A stretch of DNA of 62,289 bases from Xanthobacteraceae bacterium. Lineage in GTDB: Bacteria > Pseudomonadota > Alphaproteobacteria > Rhizobiales > Xanthobacteraceae. The position numbers were made by a program, and so were the translations under genes. This document shows, in pieces, positions 26,041 to 34,547 of this stretch; position 1 is the stretch's first letter, and each line of letters begins with the position of its first letter. The notes beneath the pieces are model-generated. The model saw nothing but the letters and a program-made list of their open reading frames with translations, was not told the DNA's origin and ran no database searches. The DNA lies in assembly GCA_028290465.1 (NCBI GenBank), contig JAQGJU010000110.1, positions 1-62,289 of the forward strand, given 5' to 3'.

Positions 26041-26349
26041 TCAGACCGTCCCCAGCACCGAGAACAGCTCGCCGGGCCGGCGCATCGCCAACAGGTCGGC
26101 CCGCGCCGCGATCTCCTCCACGGCATCGACGCGGGCGCCGGGTGGTCCGTGGCGGCAGGCCTCGACCATCGCGGCGACAACCGACGACGATCCAGCGAAT
26201 AAAGCCTCGACCGCGCCGTCGCGCCGATTGCGCACCCAGCCTTCAAGGCCGCGCTCCAGCGCGGTCGCCTCGGTCCAGGCCCGGTAGCCGACGCCCTGCA
26301 CCCGGCCGCGAATGTGAGCATTCACATAGACTTGGCCGGTCGTGCTCAT
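26041..26349 (-). CDS. acyP: Acylphosphatase
   Basis: A 102-residue protein with the acylphosphatase signature GRVQGVGYR (catalytic R23) and WVRNRRDGAVE (catalytic N41), exactly the positions of the classical enzymes. It hydrolyses acyl phosphates such as 1,3-bisphosphoglycerate or carbamoyl phosphate. The start ATG at 26349 overlaps the stop of the upstream gene as ATGA, so the two are coupled. Confidence 0.93.
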   Translation of the reverse strand: MSTTGQVYVNAHIRGRVQGVGYRAWTEATALERGLEGWVRNRRDGAVEALFAGSSSVVAAMVEACRHGPPGARVDAVEEIAARADLLAMRRPGELFSVLGTV

Positions 26350-26789
26350 CCGATGCTCCGGGTTTCGCGAAATGCGGCGCTCCGGGCGATGGCGCGGATA
26401 TACGTCTCCGGCAGCTCCCACTCCCGCGCCGCCCGCAGCACAGCGTCGAGATAGCCCGGCCGCGCCGGCCCCGGCACGCGCGAGCGGCCGAGATAGACCA
26501 GCGCCGGAACACACCGGGCTCCTGCCCGCACCGGCAGCGTCCGCACCGTATAGAGACCGCTGCCGAGGCTCTCATAGGCATCCAGCGCGGCGCGGTCGCG
26601 TGCCGTCAGGCGCCACAGCACGCCATGCACGATCCCGCCCGCGGACCGCGTGACCGTCGCATAGCCATCCTGGTTGATTAGAAAGCGCCAGCCTTTAAGC
26701 GTCGCCGGTCCGACGGCGCGCGCGCCCGTACATCGCGCCGCCATGCCGGCACGATCCATGTTCGACCCATAGGCGAAGTGCAGGCCCAT
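26346..26789 (-). CDS. Gamma-glutamylcyclotransferase family protein
   Basis: A 147-residue protein with the GGCT/AIG2 fold: FAYGSNM (5-11) forms the substrate loop, LDAYES holds the catalytic glutamate (E73), and VPALVYLG follows. The family converts gamma-glutamyl amines or dipeptides to 5-oxoproline, or acts on related amides. The ATG at 26789 opens the operon with acylphosphatase, overlapping it by four bases. Substrate unknown. Confidence 0.85.
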   Translation of the reverse strand: MGLHFAYGSNMDRAGMAARCTGARAVGPATLKGWRFLINQDGYATVTRSAGGIVHGVLWRLTARDRAALDAYESLGSGLYTVRTLPVRAGARCVPALVYLGRSRVPGPARPGYLDAVLRAAREWELPETYIRAIARSAAFRETRSIG

Positions 26790-26845
26790 ACCGTCCGATT
26801 AACAGAAACATGGGACCAAGCAACGCCAACCTAAAATGCCAACCC

Positions 26846-27097
26846 TCAATCGGGCCGCAGGCCGCCGGTCTGTTCCAATTCGTCGATCTCGGCCTCGTAA
26901 TCTTCGGGATCGAGATCTTCGAGGTCGTCATCGTGGACAGGGTGCTGAGCGACACCGCCGTCGGCCGAACTCTGCTCGACCATCGGCGGCAATGAGTCAG
27001 GCGGTACGGTTGCTGGCGCGTCGTCGCGGCGCGGCACCGTGTCCGGGGTTTCGGGGACGACACGTTCGGCAATCGGATCTCGTTTCGGTGCTGCCAT
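26846..27097 (-). CDS. Small acidic protein under EcfG control, hypothetical
   Basis: An 83-residue, strongly acidic protein starting MAAPKRDPIAERVV and ending in a D/E-rich half (DDDLEDLDPEDYEAEIDELE). No membrane segment, cysteine or known motif is seen, and it is likely disordered. The ATG has a perfect GGGAGGTC ribosome site. A perfect EcfG promoter lies 33 bases upstream, so this is probably an expressed stress gene. I recognise no family. Confidence 0.75.
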   Translation of the reverse strand: MAAPKRDPIAERVVPETPDTVPRRDDAPATVPPDSLPPMVEQSSADGGVAQHPVHDDDLEDLDPEDYEAEIDELEQTGGLRPD

Positions 27098-27129
27098 GAT
27101 GACCTCCCTGCACTGGACCTGTCTAAGGC

Positions 27130-27154
27130 AACGATGAGCCGTCCGGCTGGTTCC
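27130..27154 (-). promoter_or_regulatory. EcfG-type stress promoter
   Basis: On the minus strand GGAAC (27154-27150) and CGTT (27133-27130) flank a 16-base spacer. It lies in the gap between the SDR gene and the small acidic protein gene and would start a short leader for the latter. Confidence 0.7.
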
Positions 27155-27176
27155 GACCAAACATGCACAGGCAGAT

Positions 27177-28019
27177 TCACACCCCGAGCACAGTACCGCC
27201 GTTCGGATGCAGCACCTGTCCGCTGATGTAGGACGCCTCGGAGCTCGCCAAAAAGACATAACAAGGCGCCACCTCGTTGGGCTGGCCCGGCCGCTTCATA
27301 GGCGCGTTGTCGCCGAATTGCGCGACCTCTTCGGCGTCGAACGAAGCCGGAATGAGCGGCGTCCAGATCGGCCCGGGCGCCACCGCGTTGACCCGGATGT
27401 CCTTGTCGACCAGCACTTGCGCCAGCGAACGCGTGAACGCCACAATGGCGCCCTTGGTGGCGGCGTAATCGAGCAGCTTTTTGTGACCGCGAAACGCGGT
27501 GATCGAGGCCGTGTTGATAATGCTGCCGCCCGGCCCGATATGGCGTAGCGCATATTTGGCCATGAAGAAGAAACTGAAGATGTTGGTGCGAAACGTGCGC
27601 TCGATCTGACCGGCGTCGATCTGCGTGATGTCGTCGGTCTCATGCTGTTCGGCCGCGTTGTTCACCAGAATGTCGAGCCGGCCGAATTGCATCATGGTCT
27701 CGTCGACCGCCGCCCGGCAGAACGCTTCATCGCCGGCGTCGCCGGACAGCACGATGGCTTCGCTGCCTTCCTGGCGGACCAGATCGCGGGTCAGGTTGGC
27801 GTCCTTGTGCTCGTCGAGATATACGATGCTGATCCGGGCGCCCTCGCGCGCCATCGCGACCGCGACCGCCCGTCCGATGCCGCTGTCGCCCCCGGTAATC
27901 AGCGCCACCTTGTCCTTGAGCCGGCCGACACCGGGGAACTTCGGCATGTAATCGGGCGCCGGCCTTATCTCGGCTTCGCGCCCCGGCTGATGAGACTGCA
28001 CCTGCGGCGGCAAGTTCAC
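27177..28019 (-). CDS. Short-chain dehydrogenase/reductase, stress-type
   Basis: A 280-residue SDR. GGDSGIGRAVA binds NAD(P), NNAAEQ is the adenine loop, the catalytic Ser lies in NTASITAF and YAATKGA is YxxxK. The 35-residue N-terminal extension (PPQVQSHQPGREAEIRPAPD) is typical of the YghA/general-stress-protein-39 subgroup. The GTG start at 28019 has AAGGAGG seven bases upstream, and an EcfG promoter sits just before it. Likely an aldehyde or ketone reductase made under stress; substrate unknown. Confidence 0.88.
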   Translation of the reverse strand: MNLPPQVQSHQPGREAEIRPAPDYMPKFPGVGRLKDKVALITGGDSGIGRAVAVAMAREGARISIVYLDEHKDANLTRDLVRQEGSEAIVLSGDAGDEAFCRAAVDETMMQFGRLDILVNNAAEQHETDDITQIDAGQIERTFRTNIFSFFFMAKYALRHIGPGGSIINTASITAFRGHKKLLDYAATKGAIVAFTRSLAQVLVDKDIRVNAVAPGPIWTPLIPASFDAEEVAQFGDNAPMKRPGQPNEVAPCYVFLASSEASYISGQVLHPNGGTVLGV

Positions 28020-28051
28020 GATGGCCTCCTTGGCGGTCCCCCAAGGAGCGG

Positions 28052-28076
28052 AACGCCCGATCGGCCGGCATGTTCC
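28052..28076 (-). promoter_or_regulatory. EcfG-type stress promoter
   Basis: Minus-strand GGAAC (28076-28072) and CGTT (28055-28052) with a 16-base spacer, about 30 bases ahead of the SDR start codon. Confidence 0.7.
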
Positions 28077-28112
28077 GGCGGCGCATCGGTACGGTTGAAT
28101 ATCAACAGGTCA

Positions 28113-29369
28113 TCAGGACGGAGTGCCGGCCCCGGAAAGCCACGCATCCGGCCGTGCGCGAAGTTCCCGGTCGGCGTCGGTGACGTAATCGCGGATCACC
28201 GGCACGTCATCGCGCCGCTCCGACAGCAGCAGATGAAATACCATGTTGGAGCCGTGCAGGAAGCCAAGTTCCACCGCGCTCAGATAGAACTCCCACATCC
28301 GCGCGAAACGCTCGTCCATCATCGCCACGACCTGGGCGCGCTGAGCGGCGAAGCGAAGCCGCCACTGCCGTATGGTCCAGTAGTAATGCATGCGCAGCAC
28401 TTCGCAGTCGGCCACCCACAGGCCGGTACGCTCCGTCGAGGCGAACACCTCGGAAAGCGCCGGCACGTAACCGCCCGGAAAGATGTATTTGCGAATGAAC
28501 GGCGCGGTCGTGCCGGGCGGCGCCATGCGGCCGATGGAATGCACCAGCGCGAAGCCGCCCGGCTTCAGCAGACGCTTGATGGTCTGAAAATACGCGTCGA
28601 AATACGCGACGCCGACATGTTCGAACATGCCGACCGAGACGACGCGGTCATAGCTGCCCGGAAGTTCGCGGTAGTCCTGCTCAATGAAGGTGACCAGATG
28701 CGCGACGCCTTCGCGTTCGGCGCGCTCGCGGGCGACGATGATCTGCTCGGACGACAACGTCACCGACGTGACCTGTACGCCGAAGGTCTTGGCCAGATAC
28801 ACTGCCAGGAAGCCCCAGCCCGAGCCGATTTCGGCGACATGCATGCCGGGCTCTAACTTCAGCTTGGCTGCGATATGCCGGTTCTTTTCGATCTGGGCCT
28901 GCTCCAGCGACTGATCCGGGTCGGTGAAATACGCGCAGGAATAATTCAGCGGCCCGTCCAGCCACAACCGATAGAACGGTGTCGAGATGTCGTAATGGTG
29001 TTTTACGTTGCTCGCCGACTTGGCCGTCGGATTGTTCTGATGCCGGGTCCGCAGCACCTTCCACACCTTGCGCAGCGCCTGCTGCAGCGGATGCGCGGCC
29101 AGCCCGCGGCGGTTCACTGAAAACAGCATCAGCAGGTCGTAGACCGTGCTGCCGTTTTCGAACTCCAGCCGGCCATCCATATAGGCTTCCGCGGTCGCGA
29201 GTTCCGGATTGAGAAAGAGCTGGCGCTCGACCTTCGCATCCATCAACCGGATGGTGACGTCGGGCCCGTCGGCACCGGAGCCAAACGTATGACGATCGCC
29301 GGCATGTCCGATGACGGTCAGACGGCCTTTATGCACGAAGCGACGCAGCAGATGCGGCAGCAGAAACAT
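28113..29369 (-). CDS. cfa: Cyclopropane-fatty-acyl-phospholipid synthase
   Basis: About 418 residues from ATG 29369 (GGGGAAG upstream). The N-terminal lipid-binding part leads to the SAM-dependent methyltransferase core with VAEIGSGWGFLAVYLAK, HYDISTPFYRLWLDGPLNYS and the EHVGVAYFDAYF segment. CFA synthases methylenate cis double bonds of membrane phospholipids using SAM. Length and motifs are normal. It sits 52 bases after pccA on the same strand, but a shared role is not evident. Confidence 0.92.
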   Translation of the reverse strand: MFLLPHLLRRFVHKGRLTVIGHAGDRHTFGSGADGPDVTIRLMDAKVERQLFLNPELATAEAYMDGRLEFENGSTVYDLLMLFSVNRRGLAAHPLQQALRKVWKVLRTRHQNNPTAKSASNVKHHYDISTPFYRLWLDGPLNYSCAYFTDPDQSLEQAQIEKNRHIAAKLKLEPGMHVAEIGSGWGFLAVYLAKTFGVQVTSVTLSSEQIIVARERAEREGVAHLVTFIEQDYRELPGSYDRVVSVGMFEHVGVAYFDAYFQTIKRLLKPGGFALVHSIGRMAPPGTTAPFIRKYIFPGGYVPALSEVFASTERTGLWVADCEVLRMHYYWTIRQWRLRFAAQRAQVVAMMDERFARMWEFYLSAVELGFLHGSNMVFHLLLSERRDDVPVIRDYVTDADRELRARPDAWLSGAGTPS

Positions 29370-29421
29370 CCGGCTTCCCCCAACGACTTCAATACTCCAC
29401 GGCCGTGGCCAACGCCGCTCG

Positions 29422-31434
29422 TCAGGCAAACTCCAGGATCACCGCGTCGACCGCTAGGCTGTCGCCCGGCTTGGCGTGGATCGCCTTGACGGTGCCGTCG
29501 CGCTCGGCGCGCAGCACGTTCTCCATCTTCATCGCCTCGACCACCGCCAGCGTCTCGCCGGCTTTGACTTCCTGGCCGAGCGCGACGTCGATGGAGCGCA
29601 CCAGTCCGGGCATCGGACAGAGCAGTTTTTTGCTGGTATCGGCCGCCACTTTCACCGGCATCAGGCGCGCATAGGCGGATTCGCTGGCCGTGTAGACGAA
29701 AGCCTTCGCCTGCGTGCCGCGATACGCCAGGTCGAAGCCGTTGCGGACTGGCCTCACCTGCACGGCGACCGCAAAGCCATCGACATCGCCCGACCACAGC
29801 GGATCGCCGGGCTTCCAGTCCGAGGTCAGTTGCCGCGCCCGGCCCTCGCCGCCGCTGGACACGAACCGCACCGCGACCGCGTCGCCCTCGCGTTGAACGT
29901 CGAGCACGATCTCGCGCTCGCCCAACACGACGGATCGGCGGCGCTCGCGGATGACAGCGCGGCCGCCCATCTGGCCGGAAATCTGCCGTTTGCGCTCGCC
30001 CAGCACATGATCGATCGCCGCCGCGACGGCGGCCATCACCCGGGCGGTCTCGCCTTCGGCGGCCGGCGCGTGAAATCCGTCGGGAAACTCCTCGGCGATG
30101 AAGCCGGTAGACAGCTTGCCGGCCTGCCAGCGCGGATGCTGCATCAGGGCCGACAGGAACGGGATGTTGTGGCGGATGCCCTCGATGCCGAAACGGTCGA
30201 GCGCATCGGCCTGCGCCTCGATGGCTGCGAGGCGGGTCGGCGCATGCGTCACCAGCTTGGCGATCATCGGATCGTAGAAGATCGAGATCTCGCCGCCCTC
30301 GAATACACCGGTGTCGTTGCGCACCGTGACGCCGTCGGTCACGCTCTCGGCCGGCGGCCGGTAGCGGATCAGCCGTCCGGTCGACGGCAAAAAGTTACGG
30401 GTCGGGTCCTCGGCATAAACGCGGCTCTCGACCGCCCAGCCGTTCAGCTTCACGTCGGCCTGGGTCAGCCGCAGCTTTTCGCCGGCGGCCGAACGGATCA
30501 TCTCCTCGACCAGATCGACGCCGGTGATCAGCTCGGTGACCGGATGCTCGACCTGCAGCCGGGTGTTCATTTCCAGGAAAAAGAAGCTCTTGTCCTGGCC
30601 GGCGACGAATTCGACGGTGCCGGCGGAATCGTAGCCGACCGCCTTGGCAAGCGCGACCGCCTGCTCGCCCATCCGGCGGCGCGTCGCCTCGTCGAGCAAC
30701 GGCGACGGCGCTTCCTCGACGACCTTCTGGTTGCGGCGCTGGATCGAGCATTCGCGCTCGCCGAGATAGATCACGTTGCCATGCTTGTCGCCCAGCACCT
30801 GGATTTCGATGTGGCGCGGGTCGACGATGAATTTCTCGATGAACATCCGGTCGTCGCCGAACGAGGACTTCGCCTCCGAGCGCGAGCGCGCGAAGCCTTC
30901 GGCGACTTCGGATTGGGAATAGGCGATGCGCATGCCCTTGCCGCCACCGCCGGCCGAGGCCTTGATCATCACCGGATAGCCGATCTCGTCGGCAATCTTT
31001 ACGGCGTGCTTCTCGTCGGCGATTTCGCCGAGATGGCCGGGCACGGTCGACACATTGGCGGCGGCCGCGGCCTTCTTGCTCTCGATCTTGTCGCCCATCG
31101 CCGCGATGGCGCCGCGGTTCGGCCCGATGAATACGATGCCGGCCTCCGCCAGCGCCACCGGGAAGGCTTCGCGCTCCGACAGAAAGCCGTAGCCCGGATG
31201 CACGGCCTCGGCGCCTGAGTCACGGGCAGCCGCGACGATCTTGTCGATCAGCAGATAGCTCTCGGCGGCCGGGGACGGACCGATATGGACCGCGGTGTCG
31301 GCCATCTCGACATGCAGCGCGTCCTTGTCGGCATCGGAATAGACCGCCACGGTCTTGATGCCCATGCGGCGCGCGGTCTTGATGATCCGGCAGGCGATCT
31401 CGCCGCGATTAGCGATCAGGATGCGCTTGAACAT
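29422..31434 (-). CDS. pccA: Propionyl-CoA carboxylase alpha subunit (biotin carboxylase/BCCP)
   Basis: A 670-residue protein. Biotin carboxylase domain (1-450): ILIANRGEIACRII, the ATP-grasp loop KASAGGGGKGM, HIEIQVLGDKHGNVIYLGER and EMNTRLQVEHPVTE. A BT linker domain follows, then a C-terminal biotinyl domain with EAMKMEN. The sequence around RNQKVVEEAPSPLLD and the BT domain favour propionyl-CoA over methylcrotonyl-CoA carboxylase. With a beta subunit, not in the window, it makes methylmalonyl-CoA. The start is ATG 31434. Confidence 0.9.
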   Translation of the reverse strand: MFKRILIANRGEIACRIIKTARRMGIKTVAVYSDADKDALHVEMADTAVHIGPSPAAESYLLIDKIVAAARDSGAEAVHPGYGFLSEREAFPVALAEAGIVFIGPNRGAIAAMGDKIESKKAAAAANVSTVPGHLGEIADEKHAVKIADEIGYPVMIKASAGGGGKGMRIAYSQSEVAEGFARSRSEAKSSFGDDRMFIEKFIVDPRHIEIQVLGDKHGNVIYLGERECSIQRRNQKVVEEAPSPLLDEATRRRMGEQAVALAKAVGYDSAGTVEFVAGQDKSFFFLEMNTRLQVEHPVTELITGVDLVEEMIRSAAGEKLRLTQADVKLNGWAVESRVYAEDPTRNFLPSTGRLIRYRPPAESVTDGVTVRNDTGVFEGGEISIFYDPMIAKLVTHAPTRLAAIEAQADALDRFGIEGIRHNIPFLSALMQHPRWQAGKLSTGFIAEEFPDGFHAPAAEGETARVMAAVAAAIDHVLGERKRQISGQMGGRAVIRERRRSVVLGEREIVLDVQREGDAVAVRFVSSGGEGRARQLTSDWKPGDPLWSGDVDGFAVAVQVRPVRNGFDLAYRGTQAKAFVYTASESAYARLMPVKVAADTSKKLLCPMPGLVRSIDVALGQEVKAGETLAVVEAMKMENVLRAERDGTVKAIHAKPGDSLAVDAVILEFA

Positions 31435-31506
31435 GTAGAAAGGCCCCCGCCCCACCGGCCATTGAACTTTGCGGCGGCGCAGCGAAAAGTCAATCAGGAG
31501 GACAGT

Positions 31507-31709
31507 ATGGCGCTTATCGTTTCCGCGCCGAGCGCCAAACTTCTGGATATCGTGCCACTCTGCCGCCCGCTCGGCGATGGGCTGTACGAAGTCAGGAGCA
31601 GTCTTCCGTCAAAGCGGGCAGCTCGCCTGATTCCACACCCGAAAGCGAACTTAAGAATGCTCGCAAAAGGCAGGAGACTTACAGGAAGAACAAGGAGAAG
31701 CCGAAATAG
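31507..31709 (+). pseudogene. Decayed HigB/RelE-type toxin gene
   Basis: The frame from ATG 31507 gives a match to phage-derived HigB toxins, CRPLGDGLYEVRSSLPSKR, up to about 31630. The toxin C-terminus then appears in another frame (ESELKNARKRQETYRKNKEK, from 31641) and stops at 31709. The expected middle segment (the FF...LHGF...KKTQK region) is missing. An internal deletion that also shifted frame explains this. The product should be inactive. Confidence 0.65.
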
Positions 31710-31734
31710 ATCCGAAATTGGAAACGAGGCCACA

Positions 31735-31900
31735 ATGACTAAGACAAGGCACCCTAACCTGGGTTCCTCACTTGAGGACTTCCTCCACTGAGACTGCCAA
31801 GGCAATTGCCGTCAAGCGGGTGATCGCATGGCAGTTGAAGCAAACCCTGCAAAGCGCGGCAAAGGCGGTCGGGCAGAAGCTTCGACTTGAGCTCGCGTAG
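31735..31900 (+). pseudogene. Decayed HigA-type antitoxin gene
   Basis: ATG 31735 starts MTKTRHPNLGSSLEDFL, the standard opening of antitoxins paired with this toxin family. It stops at 31791, and the next part (ETAKAIAVKRVIAWQLKQTL) continues in another frame to a TAG at 31898. The EEGIYEE-like link and the helix-turn-helix are missing. Position right after the toxin remnant confirms a dead module. Confidence 0.65.
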
Positions 31901-31982
31901 AGTGGCATATTCGCTGATTGAATGTTCCGGTTCCCGGCGGGCGGGTAATGGGGTTCCCAGCTAATTTTAATTTCTGGTTCCG

Positions 31983-32007
31983 GGAACGAATTTCGACCTA
32001 TGACGTT
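31983..32007 (+). promoter_or_regulatory. EcfG-type stress promoter
   Basis: GGAAC (31983-31987) and CGTT (32004-32007) with a 16-base spacer, 31 bases before the ATG of the 105-residue protein gene. Confidence 0.7.
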
Positions 32008-32037
32008 CGCTTATGTCAAAAGACACAGATCGGTTAG

Positions 32038-32355
32038 ATGGATCCTGTAGATCGGTACCGCATTAAAGCTGCGGAAATGAGTGCCCGGGCGCGCTTGGCT
32101 ACGGATTTGACCGTTCGGGCTGAATGTGAATGCTTGGCCCAACGTTACCTTCGCTTGGCCGAAATGGCCGATGTCAACAGTCACACCAATGTCGTGTACG
32201 AACCACGGCCCGTGACCGTTAAGGACTTCCCTCTCAATGGTTTAGCGGCCAAAGACCCGCCGCCCAAAGAGCCGCCCAAAGACTTGCCCCACAACGACTT
32301 GCCGCACAACAACCTGCCCCTCAATGACAGCCGCAAGGCGCCCGACCCGTCATAG
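32038..32355 (+). CDS. Small protein with N-terminal helix and PHND-type repeats, hypothetical
   Basis: A 105-residue protein. Residues 1-45 are a helical, charged segment (YRIKAAEMSARARLATDLTV) resembling small Rhizobiales proteins of unknown role. Residues 65-100 are proline-rich short repeats (PPKEPPKD, then DLPHNDLPHNNLPLND). No signal or membrane segment is seen. A perfect EcfG promoter directly upstream suggests expression in stress. I do not recognise a named family. Confidence 0.7.
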   Translation: MDPVDRYRIKAAEMSARARLATDLTVRAECECLAQRYLRLAEMADVNSHTNVVYEPRPVTVKDFPLNGLAAKDPPPKEPPKDLPHNDLPHNNLPLNDSRKAPDPS

Positions 32356-32494
32356 GCCGCTACCCGCCATAAGCCCGTCAGTGGTGCCACCAAGCACCCG
32401 CGCGGCCACAAGGCCTGGCATCCGGTCTTCGCCTTATCCGGGTGCCCTTTCACAGTTTCGAAAGCCGATCCCGATATCCAGGGGGATGGGTTGG

Positions 32495-34489
32495 ATGTGG
32501 CGTCGACCGCTGGCACTGTGGCGTTATCCGCGCGGGGCGACCCAGTCGCGCATGCCCTTGCTGTTCTTCGCCGGGACCGCGCTGTTGTTGGGCGGCGGCC
32601 TGCTCGTCGCTTTCGTCGTGTGGCAATTGCGCACCGACGCGTTGGACGAGGCGCGGCGCGACAATGCGAACTTGGCCCTGGTATTGGCCGAACAAACCGC
32701 GCGTTCGGTGCAAACGATCGACATGGTGTTGCGCGATCTTCAGGACGGTCTCGAAAAATACGACTTGGAAAGCCTGGCCGATTTCTGGCGCACGCTCGGC
32801 AGCGAGACGATCCATCAACTCTTGAAGGATCGCTCGGCGCGCCTGACGCACGTCGACTCGATCGCTCTGATCGGCGCCGCCGGCACGCTGGTCAACAGCT
32901 CGCGCCAATGGCCGGTACCGAAACTGAGCCTCGCCGATCGCGACTTTTACCGGCATTTCAATGAAACTAAGGATTCCCAGACCTTCATCAGTCAACCGTC
33001 GCAGAACCGAACAACCGGCATCTGGACGCTCTATGTCGCACGTCGCCTCACCTCGGTTCGGGGCGAATTTCTCGGTGTGATCATCGGCGGCGTTCAGCTT
33101 CGCTACTTCGAGGACATCTACCGCTCGATCAATCTGTCGCGCCAGGAATCGTTCCTGTTGGCGCGGCGCGATGGCACCATTCTGGTGCGTCATCCAGACC
33201 TTACCGCTCGGGCGGGACAAAAAATTCCGGCCGACTCGCCGTGGCATCAGCAGGTCGCCAATGGCGGCGGGGGCTTCGTATCCCCCGGCATTTTCGACAA
33301 CCTGTCGCGTATGGTCCGGGTGCAGGTGGTGCGAGACTATCCGCTGGTGCTGAACGTTGGGGTGACCGAAGCGGCGGCGCTGGCCACGTGGCGCCGACAG
33401 GCAGCGATCATCCTCGGCGGGTCATTGATGGTCTTCCTCTACACGATCTTCCTGATGCGCCTGGTGCACACTCAATTTTTCACGCTGAAGCAATCCGAAG
33501 CGTCGCTGACCCACCAGAATGACGAACTCGTTCATCTATCGCAGCAGTTGAAATCCAGCGAAGCCCATCTCGAGGAAAAAACCAGCGAGCTCGAAACCAC
33601 GCTGGAGACGATGGATCAGGGCCTGTTGATGGTCGACGCCACGGGCAAGGTGGTGGTCTGCAACAAGCAGGCAATGGAATTGCTCCAACTGCCGCAGGCC
33701 TTCATGGCCTCGCACCCGCTATTTGTCGATGTGCTCGATTATCAATGGCGGATCAATCGTTCCAGGGAGGGCATAGGCACGTTCGAGGACTTCGTCCGTG
33801 CCCGCACCATCGTTGACCGCCAGCACACAACCGAACTGCGGCGGCCGGACGGACGCGTTCTCGAAATGCGGAGCGTGCCGTTGGCCGACGGGGGCGTGGT
33901 GCGCACCTATACCGACATCACCCAGCGCAAGACAATGGAAGAGCGGACTCACTACCTGGCGCATCACGACGATCTTACGCGGCTGGACAATCGCATCGCG
34001 TTCCGGGAACATCTCGACGAAGCCATCGTCGCGGCCAACACCTCACGGCGTGGCCTTGCCGTGCTCTATGTCGATCTCGACCACTTCAAGCAGGTGAACG
34101 ATCGATGTGGCCACGCCGGCGGCGATCGGTTTTTGGCCGAGGCTGCGCAGCGAATGAAATCCGTCGTTCGATCGATCGACACCGTCGCGCGCATCGGCGG
34201 CGACGAATTCGCCATTATCGTGCCGTTCCTTGACGACCCGAGCATCGTTCTGGCGTTGGGCGAGCGGCTGGTGCGGGTTCTCGGCATGCCGTTCGAGATC
34301 GACAGCGAAGCGGTGCCGATGGGGGCTTCGATCGGCATCGCATTCCGTTCCGAGGATGGATCGACGGCGGAAGAGTTGGTGAGCCACGCTGACGAGGCGC
34401 TGTACGTGGCCAAGAGCGCCGGGCGAAATACATTCCGGGTGTATCAGCCGCGCCACGCCGGGCATCTGCCGCAACAGACGGCGTCTTAG
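32495..34489 (+). CDS. Diguanylate cyclase with Cache-type sensor and PAS domain
   Basis: About 664 residues from ATG 32495, preferred because AGGGGG lies nine bases upstream; ATG 32486 is in frame. A membrane helix (about 20-42), a large periplasmic Cache-like domain (about 45-280), a second helix (about 290-312), a coiled-coil stretch, a PAS domain (about 345-465) and a GGDEF domain follow in order. The active loop RIGGDEF is intact (568-572), so it should make cyclic-di-GMP in response to an external ligand. No EAL domain. Stand-alone gene with a hairpin after it. Confidence 0.9.
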   Translation: MWRRPLALWRYPRGATQSRMPLLFFAGTALLLGGGLLVAFVVWQLRTDALDEARRDNANLALVLAEQTARSVQTIDMVLRDLQDGLEKYDLESLADFWRTLGSETIHQLLKDRSARLTHVDSIALIGAAGTLVNSSRQWPVPKLSLADRDFYRHFNETKDSQTFISQPSQNRTTGIWTLYVARRLTSVRGEFLGVIIGGVQLRYFEDIYRSINLSRQESFLLARRDGTILVRHPDLTARAGQKIPADSPWHQQVANGGGGFVSPGIFDNLSRMVRVQVVRDYPLVLNVGVTEAAALATWRRQAAIILGGSLMVFLYTIFLMRLVHTQFFTLKQSEASLTHQNDELVHLSQQLKSSEAHLEEKTSELETTLETMDQGLLMVDATGKVVVCNKQAMELLQLPQAFMASHPLFVDVLDYQWRINRSREGIGTFEDFVRARTIVDRQHTTELRRPDGRVLEMRSVPLADGGVVRTYTDITQRKTMEERTHYLAHHDDLTRLDNRIAFREHLDEAIVAANTSRRGLAVLYVDLDHFKQVNDRCGHAGGDRFLAEAAQRMKSVVRSIDTVARIGGDEFAIIVPFLDDPSIVLALGERLVRVLGMPFEIDSEAVPMGASIGIAFRSEDGSTAEELVSHADEALYVAKSAGRNTFRVYQPRHAGHLPQQTAS

Positions 34490-34498
34490 GCCAAACGA

Positions 34499-34524
34499 CA
34501 AGGCCGCCCATTTGGGCGGCCTTG
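34499..34524. terminator. Bidirectional hairpin between convergent genes
   Basis: A perfect 11-bp stem (caaggccgccc / gggcggccttg) with a 4-base loop lies between the diguanylate cyclase stop and the convergent gene stop at 34548. No long T tract is present. Confidence 0.65.
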
Positions 34525-34547
34525 TGCATTCCAACGCAACCGGCAGA

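Noticed and set aside
31285-31791. A 168-codon frame joining the upstream region to the toxin and antitoxin remnants
   Set aside because: Its first 74 codons lie inside the antisense of pccA and the later part mixes pieces from two decayed genes, so it is an accidental open frame.
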